This document shows, piece by piece, positions 52,508-61,862 of a stretch of 64,000 nt of DNA; position 1 is the first letter of the stretch, and each line of letters starts with the position of its first letter. The stretch spans positions 496,001 through 560,000 of the forward strand of contig NZ_SNZR01000013.1 of the NCBI RefSeq assembly GCF_004363955.1. The letters run 5' to 3'. The translations under genes and the position numbers were made by a program. This stretch comes from Enterovirga rhinocerotis. GTDB taxonomy: Bacteria > Pseudomonadota > Alphaproteobacteria > Rhizobiales > Beijerinckiaceae. Under the pieces are notes generated by a model. The model saw only the letters and a program-made list of their open reading frames with translations, was not told where the DNA came from and searched no databases.

Positions 52508-53335
52508 CTACCGCCGCCGGAGCCAGAGGCTCGTCTCGCGCGCGCCGGCGGGAAAGGGCAGGCGTCCGAGGAGGCCCGTTCCCATCCGCTCGCTCCGGCG
52601 CGTCGCCACCCAATGGCTCGCGAAGACGAGATCGTAGCCGCCCGAGCCGAGCAGCGCGGCGACCGGGATCGACTCGTTATAGCCGCGCCAGACCCAGTCC
52701 TGCGGATAGGGATCGGGCAGGAGGATGTCGTGCCAATGGAGGAGGGCGCCCGGCGCGAGGCGCGGCAGGACGTCGCCGACGATGCGGTCGACATCGGTGC
52801 CCGGCATGGCGATGTGGCTCGAATCCACGAACAGGACGTCGCCGGCCCCGAACCCCTCCGCGAGGAGCGGGTCGGCCTCGGCGAGGAGGCGCCGCTCGTG
52901 GCGCACCCCGAGACCGGACAGATCGGCCCGCGGGGCCGGGTCGATCGCGATGATCTCGGTCGCGAGGCCGCCGTCCCGGACGGCGCTGGCGAGAAAGCGG
53001 GTCGAATGGCCCGAGCCGATCTCGACGATGCGGCGCGGCTGCTCGCGCCGGACGATGGCATAGGCGGCGGCCGCATCGAGCCGGGGGAACCAGTCCTGGT
53101 CGAAGCGCGCCGGCCCGGCGCCTTCGCGGATGGCGTCGAGATCGCCCGCATGGGTCTCGATCGCCGCGAGCACCGCCTCGAAGGCGGGCGAGGCGGCCTC
53201 GAAGAGAGCGTCCAGAGCGGGGTAGCCGGCCGGCTGGGCCGAGGCCGCGTGCCGATAGGGGATGAAAAAGCCGAGCGGGGTCCCGCCCAGCAGCGTCGAC
53301 AGACCGAAGGCGAGCCGGCGGAACGGGCGGGCCAC
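52508..53335 (-). CDS. Class I SAM-dependent methyltransferase
   Basis: This protein of about 275 residues has the Rossmann motif I RIVEIGSGHSTRFLA near residue 100, an acidic residue after IIAIDPAPR and the motif IV-like DVLFVDSSHIAMPGTDV with LLHWHDILLPDPYP. These features match the methyltransfer_24 group that includes glycan- and small-molecule O-methyltransferases. No ATG is available; GTG 53335 is chosen, and a CTG overlapping the upstream stop is an alternative. It follows the UPF0104-type membrane gene by 14 bases, which hints at a lipid- or envelope-linked substrate. Confidence 0.75.
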   Translation of the reverse strand: MARPFRRLAFGLSTLLGGTPLGFFIPYRHAASAQPAGYPALDALFEAASPAFEAVLAAIETHAGDLDAIREGAGPARFDQDWFPRLDAAAAYAIVRREQPRRIVEIGSGHSTRFLASAVRDGGLATEIIAIDPAPRADLSGLGVRHERRLLAEADPLLAEGFGAGDVLFVDSSHIAMPGTDVDRIVGDVLPRLAPGALLHWHDILLPDPYPQDWVWRGYNESIPVAALLGSGGYDLVFASHWVATRRSERMGTGLLGRLPFPAGARETSLWLRRR

Positions 53336-53349
53336 GGAACGGCGGGTCT

Positions 53350-54378
53350 TCAGCCCTGGCTCGGCGGCACCGGCGGCTTCGCATGAGCCGGCGGCACGCC
53401 CGCCGGGATCGAATCCGGCACGCGGTCTCGCCAGGCCTGGGCGAGCCGCGCCCGCTCGAACAGCAGCACGACGACCAGCGAGGCGGCGAAGGGCAGCAGA
53501 AGATAGAACAGCCGGAAGACGAGGAGGGCCGCGATCACGTCGGCCTTCGGCACGTCCGGCATCATGGCGACGAAGATCAGCTCGAGCACCCCGAGCCCGC
53601 CCGGCGCATGGCTCAGGAGCGCGGCCGAGAAGGAGGCGAGGAAGGCGCCGAGCACGATCATGAAGCCCGGATTGGAGGCTTCCGGCAGCGCGAAATAGAT
53701 GATGCCGGCGGCACCGATCAGTTCGAGCGGCGCGGCGACGAGCTGGCGGCCCATCACGTTGGGGCGCGGATAGGCGAGATGGAAGTTGCGGATCGTCAGC
53801 GGCTTGAAGCGCAGCAGCGAGCCGATGACGTAGAGGGCGACGAAGCCGAGGCAGCAGAAGGCGAAGACGCGCGCGGTCGTCGGATTGGCGAGGGCTGCCG
53901 GCACGCGGTCCGCGACCCTCATCAGGAGGTCCGGCTCGTAGGCGAAGACGATGCCCGCGAGCAGGATCGTGCCGAGGCCGAAGGTGAAGGAGCACAGGGC
54001 GACCAGCACCGCGACCTGGGCGGCCGAAAGGCCCTGCGAGGTATAGGCGCGGTAGCGGACGAGCGCCCCCGAGAAAACCGACGCGCCGATGTTGTGCGAC
54101 AGGGCGTAGGTCGTGAAGGACGTGATCGAGACGAAAAGCCACGAAATGTGCTTCACGCCCAGATGGATCAGCGCGATCCGATCATACCAGGCGAGGGCCG
54201 CATAGGCGACGAAGGTCGCACCGAGCGCCAGGGCGTAGCGGTGCGGCGGGATGCTCGACAGACTCGCCCAGACGTCGGCGAGCGACAGCCCCTGGAGCTC
54301 CTTGTACAGCAGCCAGCCCGAGATGACGACCGCACCCAGGCCGATGATCGGCCAGATGAAATCCTTGACGTTCTTCAT
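53350..54378 (-). CDS. UPF0104 / LPG-synthase-TM-like membrane protein
   Basis: This 342-residue inner-membrane protein has about eight TM helices and the domain found in the flippase half of lysylphosphatidylglycerol synthases (LPG_synthase_TM). Blocks seen are YALSHNIGASVFSGALVRYRAY, given here as its core NIGASVFSGALVRYR, FSAALLSHAPGGLGVLE and FRLFYLLLPF. The C-terminal synthase domain of MprF is missing. It may translocate a lipid or glycolipid. The C-terminal tail is Pro-rich. The next gene encodes a methyltransferase. Confidence 0.85.
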   Translation of the reverse strand: MKNVKDFIWPIIGLGAVVISGWLLYKELQGLSLADVWASLSSIPPHRYALALGATFVAYAALAWYDRIALIHLGVKHISWLFVSITSFTTYALSHNIGASVFSGALVRYRAYTSQGLSAAQVAVLVALCSFTFGLGTILLAGIVFAYEPDLLMRVADRVPAALANPTTARVFAFCCLGFVALYVIGSLLRFKPLTIRNFHLAYPRPNVMGRQLVAAPLELIGAAGIIYFALPEASNPGFMIVLGAFLASFSAALLSHAPGGLGVLELIFVAMMPDVPKADVIAALLVFRLFYLLLPFAASLVVVLLFERARLAQAWRDRVPDSIPAGVPPAHAKPPVPPSQG

Positions 54379-54505
54379 CCGTCCTCCAGGCCGGGCATCT
54401 CGGCCCGCGCGGGCCTTCTGCCCGAGCGTCGTGCGATGGACAAGGGAGGTTAGGTCGCAAGGGCCGCGTATGACGTCGATCGACGCCAGCAGGCCGCCGC
54501 GCCGC

Positions 54506-55078
54506 TTACTGGCAGTCCCGCTTGGCCTGTTCCAGCGCCTGGGTGAAGCCCTGGAGCGAATAGCGGTCGCTGGTCTTGTTGCCGCGAGCCGAGACAGCCT
54601 GCAGCGTCATCGTGCCGCCCTTCTGCATCGCGTTGATCGCCGCCGCCTCGTCGGTCGGCGAGCGGATCCAGGCGTTCTGGCCCATCGTGATGATGCCGAA
54701 GCTCGCATTCCCGACGACGAGGCTGCCGGCGCCCTTTTCCTTCGTCCTGAAATTGAGGATGGCGGCGAACTCGTTCTGCACCTTCTCGGCGGGACGGAAC
54801 GACACGAACAGATAGGCCTTCGTGTCCCTGATATTGGCTGGGCTCCGGCTTTTCGGCTCGGACAGCGCGTAGCAGAGCCGCGAGCGGCCGTTCTGCGCGA
54901 CATAGGCGCCCCAGTCGCCGAAGGTGGCGACCTGCTTGGCGCCGCCGGGCATTCCGGAGGCGGCGGCGTCCTTCGCCCCCCGCTTCGTTTGAGCCTCGGC
55001 TGCACCGAGGAGCGGCAGCGAAAGGAGCACGAGAGCTCCGGCGAGCAGACGCGTCGTGGCGAGAAGACGGGCAGACAT
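54506..55078 (-). CDS. IalB-family periplasmic protein
   Basis: This 190-residue protein has a Sec signal (LLAGALVLLSLPLLGAAEAQ, core LAGALVLLSLPLLG) and an IalB domain: FGDWGAYVAQNGRSRLCYAL, given as core GDWGAYVAQNGRSRLCY, the AYLFVSFRPAEKVQNEF block and a C-terminal Cys in KRDCQ. The two cysteines probably pair. The family is named for Bartonella invasion-associated locus B but is widespread in free-living Hyphomicrobiales, where it is a general envelope protein. It stands alone, with no clear ribosome site at ATG 55078. Confidence 0.85.
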   Translation of the reverse strand: MSARLLATTRLLAGALVLLSLPLLGAAEAQTKRGAKDAAASGMPGGAKQVATFGDWGAYVAQNGRSRLCYALSEPKSRSPANIRDTKAYLFVSFRPAEKVQNEFAAILNFRTKEKGAGSLVVGNASFGIITMGQNAWIRSPTDEAAAINAMQKGGTMTLQAVSARGNKTSDRYSLQGFTQALEQAKRDCQ

Positions 55079-55284
55079 GGTGAAGGGACTACGATGGCGG
55101 GAGTTAAAATTCGCTGTATCGGCCCCGTCGCGTCGTGGCCACGCGGCAGGTCGGCGCGGGCGGTGGGCTTCGGGGGAGACCGGGAGCAGGAGACGTGCGG
55201 GAGCCGGGGCCTCGCCGGGCTGGGACAGGTTCACCTCTGCGTTTCCTCACGATACACCACGCGCCGATACAGGGAGGAATCGCG

Positions 55285-56070
55285 GTGAAGCTCGACAATA
55301 GTATGGCGGCGGTCGTGACGGGGGCGGCATCGGGTCTGGGCGAGGCGACGGCGCGCCTTCTCGCCGACCAGGGCGTGCGGGTCGCGGTGTTCGACCTGAA
55401 TGCCGAGCGCGGCACGCAGGTCGCCGACGAGATCGACGGGATCTTCTGTCAGGTCGACGTCACCAGCGACGAGTCCGTGGCCGCGGCCCTCGCCTCCGCC
55501 CGCTCCAAACACGGGACCGAGCGCATCCTCGTCAATTGCGCCGGCATCGCTCCGGGGCGTCGCACCGTCTCGAAGAACCGCGAGACCGGCAAGCCGGTCG
55601 GCCACGACATGAAGACCTTCAAGGCGGCGATCGAGATCAACCTCATCGGCACCTTCCGCATGATCGCGGCCTCGGCCGCCGGGATGGCCGAACTCGATCC
55701 GGCGACTCCCGATGGCGGGCGCGGCGTCATCGTCAACACGGCCTCGGTCGCGGGCGTCGAGGGCCAGATCGGCCAGGCCGCCTATGCGGCCTCGAAGGGC
55801 GGCGTCCTCGGGCTCACCCTGCCGGTCGCACGCGATCTCGCCGGCTACGGCATCCGGGTGATGACGATCATGCCGGGGCTCTTCCACACCCCGATGTTCG
55901 ACGGCCTGCCGGACGAGGTGCGCACGGCGCTGGAGACGACGATCCCGTTCCCCTCGCGTCTCGGCAAGGCCCAGGAATACGCCAAGCTCGTCCGGGCCAT
56001 CGTCGAGAACGACATGCTCAACGGCGAAGCGATCCGCCTCGACGGCGCGCTCCGCATGCAGCCGAAATAG
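55285..56070 (+). CDS. SDR, 3-hydroxyacyl-CoA dehydrogenase type 2-like
   Basis: This 261-residue short-chain dehydrogenase has VVTGAASGLGEATARLL, the Asp in AVFDLNAERG that favours NAD, VNCAGIAPG, the catalytic Ser in NTASVAGVEG and YAASKGG. The overall pattern, including GLFHTPMFDGLP, is that of HSD10-like enzymes acting on 3-hydroxyacyl-CoA, including branched ones. The GTG start at 55285 has GGGAGGA seven bases upstream. It converges on the tesA gene. A role in fatty-acid or isoleucine breakdown is plausible. Confidence 0.88.
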   Translation: MKLDNSMAAVVTGAASGLGEATARLLADQGVRVAVFDLNAERGTQVADEIDGIFCQVDVTSDESVAAALASARSKHGTERILVNCAGIAPGRRTVSKNRETGKPVGHDMKTFKAAIEINLIGTFRMIAASAAGMAELDPATPDGGRGVIVNTASVAGVEGQIGQAAYAASKGGVLGLTLPVARDLAGYGIRVMTIMPGLFHTPMFDGLPDEVRTALETTIPFPSRLGKAQEYAKLVRAIVENDMLNGEAIRLDGALRMQPK

Positions 56071-56079
56071 CGGCTCGGC

Positions 56080-56799
56080 TCAGCCCTTCAGCCGCGCGAG
56101 AAAAGTCTCGACGCTCGGCAGGATGCGCTCGACGATCGTCTTCACGCCCTCGGCGGACGGGTGCAGCCCGTCCGGCAGCGCGAGGCGCGGATCGGCGCCC
56201 TGAACGCCGTCGAGGAAGAAGGGATAGAGGACGAGGTCGTACTCCTTGGCGAGGTCGGCATAGATCGCCTCGAAGCGCTTCTGGTAATCGGGGCCGAGAT
56301 TGCGGGCCGCGTACATGCCGGCCAGCATGACCGGGATGCCGCGGGCCTTGAGGCGCGAGACGATGCCGTCGAGCGCCTTGCGCGTCACCGCGGGGTCGAT
56401 GCCGCGCAGCATGTCGTTGGCCCCGAGTTCGAGGATCACCCCGTCCGTCCCGTCCGGCACCGACCAGTCGACGCGGGCGAGCCCGCCCGAGGCCGTGTCG
56501 CCCGAAACGCCGGCATTGGCGATCTCGACCTTGTGTCCTTTCGCACGCAGCGCGGCCTGCAGGACGGTGGGGAAGGCGGCGCTCTCCGGCAGCAGGTAGC
56601 CCGCCGTCAGGCTGTCGCCGAGCGCGACGAGCTTCAGCACGCGGCCCTCCGCCTTCGCATCCTGAGCGGCCGCCGGCCCAGCCACGCCCAGCAGGAGCAG
56701 CATGGCGAGCACAATGCCGCAGATGCGTTGGAGGATCGCGTAATCTGTCCCATATGTCCGCTGCCGCGCCGGCACCATTCTGGCATTCCTCATTCCCAT
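56080..56799 (-). CDS. tesA: TesA-like GDSL lysophospholipase/arylesterase
   Basis: This 239-residue SGNH hydrolase has an N-terminal hydrophobic export segment (ICGIVLAMLLLLGVAG). The catalytic blocks are VALGDSLTAGY (Ser), SGDTASGG, GANDMLRG and DGLHPSAEG (Asp/His). It probably acts in the periplasm on lysophospholipids, short esters or thioesters. It diverges from an ABC transporter pair over 28 bases, the same arrangement as tesA and ybbA-ybbP in E. coli. An internal ATG two codons in is an alternative start. Confidence 0.92.
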   Translation of the reverse strand: MGMRNARMVPARQRTYGTDYAILQRICGIVLAMLLLLGVAGPAAAQDAKAEGRVLKLVALGDSLTAGYLLPESAAFPTVLQAALRAKGHKVEIANAGVSGDTASGGLARVDWSVPDGTDGVILELGANDMLRGIDPAVTRKALDGIVSRLKARGIPVMLAGMYAARNLGPDYQKRFEAIYADLAKEYDLVLYPFFLDGVQGADPRLALPDGLHPSAEGVKTIVERILPSVETFLARLKG

Positions 56800-56827
56800 C
56801 GGGTCTCCGACAGTTAGGCGTCATTGC

Positions 56828-57520
56828 ATGACGGGCAAGATCATCGCGCTCGAGGCTGTCGAGCTGAGCCTCGGGGATGGCGCCGCCCGCGTCGACGTCC
56901 TGAAAGGAATCGACCTCGCCGTCGAGCGTGGCGAGGCGGTCGGGCTGATCGGCCCGTCCGGTTCGGGCAAATCGACGCTGCTGATGGTGATGGCCGGGCT
57001 CGAGCGGCCCGACCGGGGCCGGGTCGTCCTCGACGGGGAGGACCTGACGGGCCTCGGCGAGGACGCGCTCGCCCAGGTGCGCGGCCGCCGCATCGGCATC
57101 GTCTTCCAGTCCTTCCACCTCGTGCCGACCATGACGGCGCTCGAGAACGTCGCCCTGCCGCTCGAACTCGCCGGCAAGCCCAATCCGTTCCGGCGCGCGC
57201 AGGAGGAACTGGCCATCGTCGGCCTCGGCGAACGGCTCCACCACTATCCCGCCCAGCTATCGGGCGGCGAGCAGCAGCGCGTCGCGATCGCGCGGGCTCT
57301 CGCGCCCGACCCGGCCCTCGTCGTCGCCGACGAGCCGACCGGCAATCTCGACGAGAAGACCGGACGCATCATTGCCGACATGCTGTTCTCGCTGAAGCGC
57401 GAGCGCGGTGCGACCCTCGTCCTCGTCACGCATGATCCGACGCTTGCTGCGCGCTGCGACCGGACGATCCCGCTCCGAGCCGGGCAGATCGTCGCCGAGC
57501 CCGTGCCGAGCGCCGCCTGA
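56828..57520 (+). CDS. ybbA: YbbA-like ABC transporter ATPase
   Basis: This 230-residue ATPase is of the MacB/LolD-type family. Walker A is [10 protein letters not shown]-loop [17 protein letters not shown], signature [16 protein letters not shown], Walker [13 protein letters not shown] and H-loop VTHD. It pairs with the FtsX-like permease whose ATG overlaps its stop (TGATG). Such complexes act by mechanotransmission on periplasmic or envelope components rather than by moving solutes across the membrane. Confidence 0.93.
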   Translation: MTGKIIALEAVELSLGDGAARVDVLKGIDLAVERGEAVGLIGPSGSGKSTLLMVMAGLERPDRGRVVLDGEDLTGLGEDALAQVRGRRIGIVFQSFHLVPTMTALENVALPLELAGKPNPFRRAQEELAIVGLGERLHHYPAQLSGGEQQRVAIARALAPDPALVVADEPTGNLDEKTGRIIADMLFSLKRERGATLVLVTHDPTLAARCDRTIPLRAGQIVAEPVPSAA

Positions 57521-60129
57521 TGCACGGCACGCTTCCGGCCGCCCCGACGCCGCGCCCGCCCGGCTTCGCCCTGGCGGCACGACTCGCCCTGCGCGAATTG
57601 CGGGCGGGCCTCTCGGGCTTCGCCGTCTTCATCGCCTGTATCGCGCTCGGCGTCGCCGCCATCGCGGGCGTGAACTCCGTCGCCCATTCGCTCGTCTCGG
57701 GCATCACGACGCAGGGGCGGGTGATCCTCGGCGGCGATCTCGCCCTCTCCGTGGTCCAGCGCGAGGCCACGGTGGAAGAGCGGCGTCTCCTCGCCCGCCA
57801 CGGCAAGGTCTCCGCGATCGCGACCTTGCGCGCGATGGCCAATGCGGGCGATGCCGGTGCGACGCTGGTCGAGCTGAAGGCGGTCAGGCCGGATTACCCG
57901 GAGATCGGCGCGGCGGTCCTCGATCCGCCCGCGCGCATCCTGCCGATCGGCGAGATCGACGGCTCCCGGGCGGATTCGCCTCGGTTCGATGCCGTCGCGG
58001 ACCCGACGCTGTTCGACCGGCTCGGCCTCAAGCCCGGCGCCGAGGTGACGATCGGCCAGGCCCGGTTCCGGCTCGCCGCTCGCCTCCTCTCCGAACCCGA
58101 CAAGATCGCGGCCGGGATCGGCTTCGGTCCCCGCTTCCTGATCTCGCTCGACGGGCTCAGGGCGACCGGCCTCGTCCAGCCGGGCAGCCTCGTCCGCTGG
58201 ACCTATCGGATCACGCTCCCCGAGGATCAGGCGGGTTCGGGCCCGGCGCCGAGCCCGGCCGCGATCGCCGATACGCTCCGGGCGGACCTGCCCGACGACG
58301 CGGCCGGCTGGGAGATCCGCACCCGCGACAATGCCGATCCGCGCTTCACCCGCAACATCGAGCGCTTCACGCAGTTCCTGACCCTCGTCGGGCTGACGGC
58401 GCTCCTCGTCGGCGGGGTTGGGGTCGCCAATGCCGTCGCGGCCTTCGTCGACCGGAAACGGGTCTCGATCGGTATCCTGAAGAGCCTCGGTGCGACGGGC
58501 GGGCGGATCGTGACGATCTACCTGCTGCAGGTGATGGCGATCGCCCTCCTCGGCATCGCGATCGGTCTCGCATTCGGTGCGGCGATCCCCTTCGCGGTCG
58601 CGGGACTGTTCGGGGCGGTCCTGCCCATCCCGATCGATCCGATCGTGTCGCTCTCCGATCTCGGCGTCGCGCTCCTCTACGGGTTGCTGACGGCGCTCGC
58701 CTTCTCCCTCGCGCCCCTCGGGCGTGCCCATGCGGTGCCGGTCTCCGGCCTCTTCCGCGACCGGATCGCGCCCGATCCCCACAAGCCGCCGCTCCTGTTC
58801 CGGCTCGGCTCGATCCTCGCGGGCGTGCTTCTCGTCGCGCTCGCCATCGGGGCGGCCTACGACAAGCGCGTGGCGCTGCTCTTCGTCGGGGCGGCGGGCG
58901 CCGCCTTCCTTCTCCTGCGCGTCGTCGCGATCGGGCTGATGGCGGGCTTCCGCCGCCTGCCGCCGGCCCCGACGGCCCTCTTGCGCCTCGCCGTCGCCAA
59001 TCTCTATCGGCCAGGCGCGCTGACCCCGACGCTGGTCCTCTCGCTCGGCCTCGGCATCACGCTCCTCGTCACGATCACCACGATCGACGCGAACCTGCGC
59101 CGGGAGATCGGGCAGACCCTGCCCGACCGGGCTCCGAACTTCTTCTTCATCGACATCCCGAGCACCACCTCCGAGGAGTTCCGCGGCTTCCTCCAGCGCG
59201 AGGCGCCGGGCGGGACGATCGAGGCGACGCCGATGATGCGCGGCCGCCTCACGGCCATCAACGGCACGCCCGTCGCAGAGGCCAAGGCCGCCCCCAACGC
59301 GGCCTGGGTCCTCGATGGCGATCGGGGCATCACCTATTCGGCGACCGTGCCCGAGGGCTCGACCGTCATCGACGGCGAGTGGTGGGCGCCGGACGTCTCC
59401 GGGCCGCCGCTCGTGTCGATGGATGCCGAGATCGCCAAGGGGCTCGGCCTCGCGGTCGGGGATTCGATCTCCGTCAACGTCCTCGGCCGCGCCATGACGG
59501 CGAAGATCGCCAATATGCGCCGGATCGAATGGCGGCGGATCGGGATCGGCTTCGTTCTCGTCTTCTCCCCGCAGAGCTTCGCGGGCGCGCCTCATTCGGA
59601 CCTGATGACGCTCACCCTGCCGAAGGACGCGGCCGCCGATTCGGAGGCCCGCATCCTGCGCGAGGCGGCCCGGCGCTATCCGGCCGTCAGCAGCGTGCGG
59701 GTGAAGGACGCGCTCGAGGCGGTGAACTCGGTCGTGTCCCAGTTGCTCTTCGCCATCCGGGCCGCGAGTTCGGTCGCGCTCGCCGCGAGCCTGCTGGTCC
59801 TCGCCGGAGCGCTCGCCGCCGGTCACAGGGCGCGTCTCTACGACGCGGTCATCCTGAAGACGCTCGGCGCGACGCGGCCCTGGCTTCTCGGCGCCTATCT
59901 CGCCGAATACGGCGTCCTCGGCCTCGCGACGGCCCTGTTCGGCATCCTCGCCGGCACCTCCGCCGCGGCTTTGATCGTCTCGCGCGTGATGAATCTGGAG
60001 TTCATGCCGGATGCGACGAGCGCGATCATGTCCGCGGGCCTCGCCGTCGTAATCGCCATCGGGCTCGGTCTTGCCGGGACCTGGCGGATTCTGGGGCAGA
60101 AACCGGCACCTTACCTTCGCACGCTGTAG
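57520..60129 (+). CDS. ybbP: YbbP-like FtsX-family ABC permease
   Basis: This 869-residue membrane protein has an N-terminal helix, a large periplasmic domain, FtsX-type helix groups near residues 285-440 and 745-865, and further helices between them, ten in total as in YbbP. Two FtsX repeats are visible ([21 protein letters not shown] and [20 protein letters not shown], cores [13 protein letters not shown] and [13 protein letters not shown]). It works with YbbA. The proximity of tesA suggests that the complex and the hydrolase share an envelope-lipid role. The 198 bases after it hold only small hairpins. Confidence 0.92.
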   Translation: MHGTLPAAPTPRPPGFALAARLALRELRAGLSGFAVFIACIALGVAAIAGVNSVAHSLVSGITTQGRVILGGDLALSVVQREATVEERRLLARHGKVSAIATLRAMANAGDAGATLVELKAVRPDYPEIGAAVLDPPARILPIGEIDGSRADSPRFDAVADPTLFDRLGLKPGAEVTIGQARFRLAARLLSEPDKIAAGIGFGPRFLISLDGLRATGLVQPGSLVRWTYRITLPEDQAGSGPAPSPAAIADTLRADLPDDAAGWEIRTRDNADPRFTRNIERFTQFLTLVGLTALLVGGVGVANAVAAFVDRKRVSIGILKSLGATGGRIVTIYLLQVMAIALLGIAIGLAFGAAIPFAVAGLFGAVLPIPIDPIVSLSDLGVALLYGLLTALAFSLAPLGRAHAVPVSGLFRDRIAPDPHKPPLLFRLGSILAGVLLVALAIGAAYDKRVALLFVGAAGAAFLLLRVVAIGLMAGFRRLPPAPTALLRLAVANLYRPGALTPTLVLSLGLGITLLVTITTIDANLRREIGQTLPDRAPNFFFIDIPSTTSEEFRGFLQREAPGGTIEATPMMRGRLTAINGTPVAEAKAAPNAAWVLDGDRGITYSATVPEGSTVIDGEWWAPDVSGPPLVSMDAEIAKGLGLAVGDSISVNVLGRAMTAKIANMRRIEWRRIGIGFVLVFSPQSFAGAPHSDLMTLTLPKDAAADSEARILREAARRYPAVSSVRVKDALEAVNSVVSQLLFAIRAASSVALAASLLVLAGALAAGHRARLYDAVILKTLGATRPWLLGAYLAEYGVLGLATALFGILAGTSAAALIVSRVMNLEFMPDATSAIMSAGLAVVIAIGLGLAGTWRILGQKPAPYLRTL

Positions 60130-60246
60130 GATTCGTCTCCTTGCCGAAACTTTCTCCTTTGCGGAGCGGATTCAGTACTGTCGCGGCACCCCGGCGACCT
60201 CTTTGGGGGTTGCCGAGACGTCGGGATACCTCCATATTTCGGTAGG

Positions 60247-60262
60247 CGCCGGATGTCCGGCG
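60247..60262. repeat. Perfect palindrome upstream of the Bax-inhibitor gene
   Basis: CGCCGGA-TG-TCCGGCG is a perfect stem 66 bases before the gene start, within its probable leader. Whether it is an operator, part of an mRNA structure or chance in GC-rich DNA cannot be told here. Confidence 0.3.
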
Positions 60263-60327
60263 ATGGAGGGACGCGTGAATCCTCCTTCCCGACAAACACG
60301 CTGAGAGCCATCCAGAGGACGACTCCC

Positions 60328-61110
60328 ATGCAATCGTATCAGAACCCGCCCGGCTACGGCGCGGGCTATGCCCAGACACAGGCGGAGGTCGATCAGGGCC
60401 TGCGCTCGTTCATGCTGGGCGTCTACAACAACATGATCCTGGGCCTCGCCATTTCGGCGCTGGTCGCGCTGGGCGTGAACAAGCTCGCTGTGGCGACGGA
60501 TCCGAGCCAGGCCGTCGCCAAGCTCGGAAACAGCGTTCTGCTGACGCAGTTCGGACGGACGCTGTACGCGACGCCGCTGATGTGGGTGGTGGCGCTTGCG
60601 CCGCTGGCCTTCATCTTCCTGTTCTCGTTCACCGCGAACCGGATGTCGGCTGCTGGCGCCCGGGGCCTGTTCTTCGCCTTCGCGGCGGTCATGGGCGCGT
60701 CGCTCTCGACGCTGCTCATCCGCTACACGGGCGCCTCGATCACGCAGACCTTCTTCGTGACGGCGGCGGCCTTCGGCGGCCTCAGCCTCTACGGCTACAC
60801 GACGACCCGCAGCCTCTCGGGCATCGGGACGTTCCTGGTCATGGGCCTGATCGGTCTGATCCTGGCCTCGATCGTGAACATCTTCCTCGCCTCGAGCGCA
60901 CTTCAGTTCGTGATCTCGGCGGCGGGCGTGGTGATCTTCGCGGGCCTCACGGCCTACGATACCCAGAAGCTCAAGGAGATGTATCTCTTCGGCAATTACA
61001 CCGCCGAAGAGGCGCAGAAGGCCTCGATCTTCGGCGCGCTGACGCTCTACCTCGACTTCATCAACATGTTCCAGTTCCTGCTGGCCTTCATGGGCAACCG
61101 GAACGACTGA
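60328..61110 (+). CDS. Bax inhibitor-1/YccA family membrane protein
   Basis: This 260-residue protein has a short Tyr/Gln/Pro-rich cytoplasmic start (MQSYQNPPGYGAGYAQ) and seven TM helices of the BI-1 (TMBIM) fold. The C-terminal block LTAYDTQKLKEMY with LTLYLDFINMFQFLLAFMG is diagnostic and contains the Asp pair that controls calcium leak in BsYetJ. In bacteria the family is linked to ion leak and to membrane-protease control (YccA-FtsH). AGAGGA stands eight bases before ATG 60328. A strong terminator follows. Confidence 0.94.
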   Translation: MQSYQNPPGYGAGYAQTQAEVDQGLRSFMLGVYNNMILGLAISALVALGVNKLAVATDPSQAVAKLGNSVLLTQFGRTLYATPLMWVVALAPLAFIFLFSFTANRMSAAGARGLFFAFAAVMGASLSTLLIRYTGASITQTFFVTAAAFGGLSLYGYTTTRSLSGIGTFLVMGLIGLILASIVNIFLASSALQFVISAAGVVIFAGLTAYDTQKLKEMYLFGNYTAEEAQKASIFGALTLYLDFINMFQFLLAFMGNRND

Positions 61111-61134
61111 CGATCCCGCCCACGGGCGAGACGA

Positions 61135-61161
61135 GGCCTCGGCGAAAGCCGGGGCCTTTTT
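61135..61161 (+). terminator. Rho-independent terminator after the Bax-inhibitor gene
   Basis: GGCCTCGGC-GAAA-GCCGGGGCC-TTTTT forms a nine-pair stem (one G-T pair) with a GAAA loop and a run of five T. It lies 24 bases past the stop codon. Confidence 0.9.
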
Positions 61162-61218
61162 CGTTTCGGGAATGACGCTTGGCCGAAGAAGCTTGCCCTC
61201 GGGCTTGACCCGAGGGTC

Positions 61219-61337
61219 GAGTTGCGCGTCAGCGCAACCGGATGAGGGGAACGGGATACACGCCGCTGCCGAAGGCGCGCGCCCCTCACCCGGTCGACGC
61301 CTGCGGCGTCGCTCGACCTCTCCCGCAAGGGGAGAGG
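61219..61337 (-). repeat. Dispersed palindromic repeat, copy 2
   Basis: GAGTTGCGCGTCAGCGCAACC with GGATGAGGGG, then CCCCTCACCCGG, GACGCCTGCGGCGTCGCTCGAC and CTCTCCCGCAAGGGGAGAGG repeat the modules found at 22181-22331 in the opposite direction. It separates the Bax-inhibitor terminator from the DUF2794 gene. Confidence 0.75.
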
Positions 61338-61357
61338 CATCCGCGCCGAGGGCAAAG

Positions 61358-61759
61358 TCAGTTCGTGACGAGCTTCAGCGGCTTGTCGAGGACCCGCAGC
61401 ACCTTCGCGAGATCGTGGCCTCTCTTCAGGACCATGCCCTGGCCGGTCACGACCGCGTAGGCGCCCTGGCGCCGCGCGAGTTTCGGCTCCTTGACGACCC
61501 GGTAGAGCGGCGTCTCGGAGGTGCGCCGGAAGATCGCGAAGACGGCCTTGTCACGGCTGAAGTCGATGGCGTAGTCGCGCCACTCGCCCTCAGCGACCCG
61601 CCGTCCGTAGAGATTGAGGATCTGGCCGAGTTCGTGCCGGTCGAAGGTGACCTGGAGAGGCGCGGCCTGTCCGGGGAAGGGGACGACCTCGCCCGGACGG
61701 CCTTGGGGGCCGCCGTCCCGTCCTGCCCGATGGGGCTCGCCAACCTCGCCGTCGCTCAT
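61358..61759 (-). CDS. DUF2794 protein
   Basis: This 133-residue protein has an acidic/Gly-rich, probably flexible start (MSDGEVGEPHRAGRDGG) and the DUF2794 core: FDRHELGQILNLYGRRVAEGEWRDYAIDF, cited here by FDRHELGQILNLYGR and WRDYAIDF, then AVFAIFRRTSE, PLYRVVKEPK and QGMVLKRG. The family is small, cytoplasmic, restricted to alphaproteobacteria and without assigned function. ATG 61759 is chosen because the longer open frame upstream has no family residues. Confidence 0.88.
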   Translation of the reverse strand: MSDGEVGEPHRAGRDGGPQGRPGEVVPFPGQAAPLQVTFDRHELGQILNLYGRRVAEGEWRDYAIDFSRDKAVFAIFRRTSETPLYRVVKEPKLARRQGAYAVVTGQGMVLKRGHDLAKVLRVLDKPLKLVTN

Positions 61760-61862
61760 CGGCTCTCCCGGCCGGGCCGCCGCACCCGGTCGATCATGAT
61801 GCGGGCGTCCCGTGGCTCTGGCAAGGCCTTCGCGGCTCGCGAAGGGGGTTGCCGGCCGAAGG

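Noticed and set aside
60274-60303. Nine-codon mini-ORF (GTG, product MNPPSRQTR) with a GGAGGG site in the Bax-inhibitor leader
   Set aside because: It is too short to support from one genome; it may be chance in GC-rich DNA.
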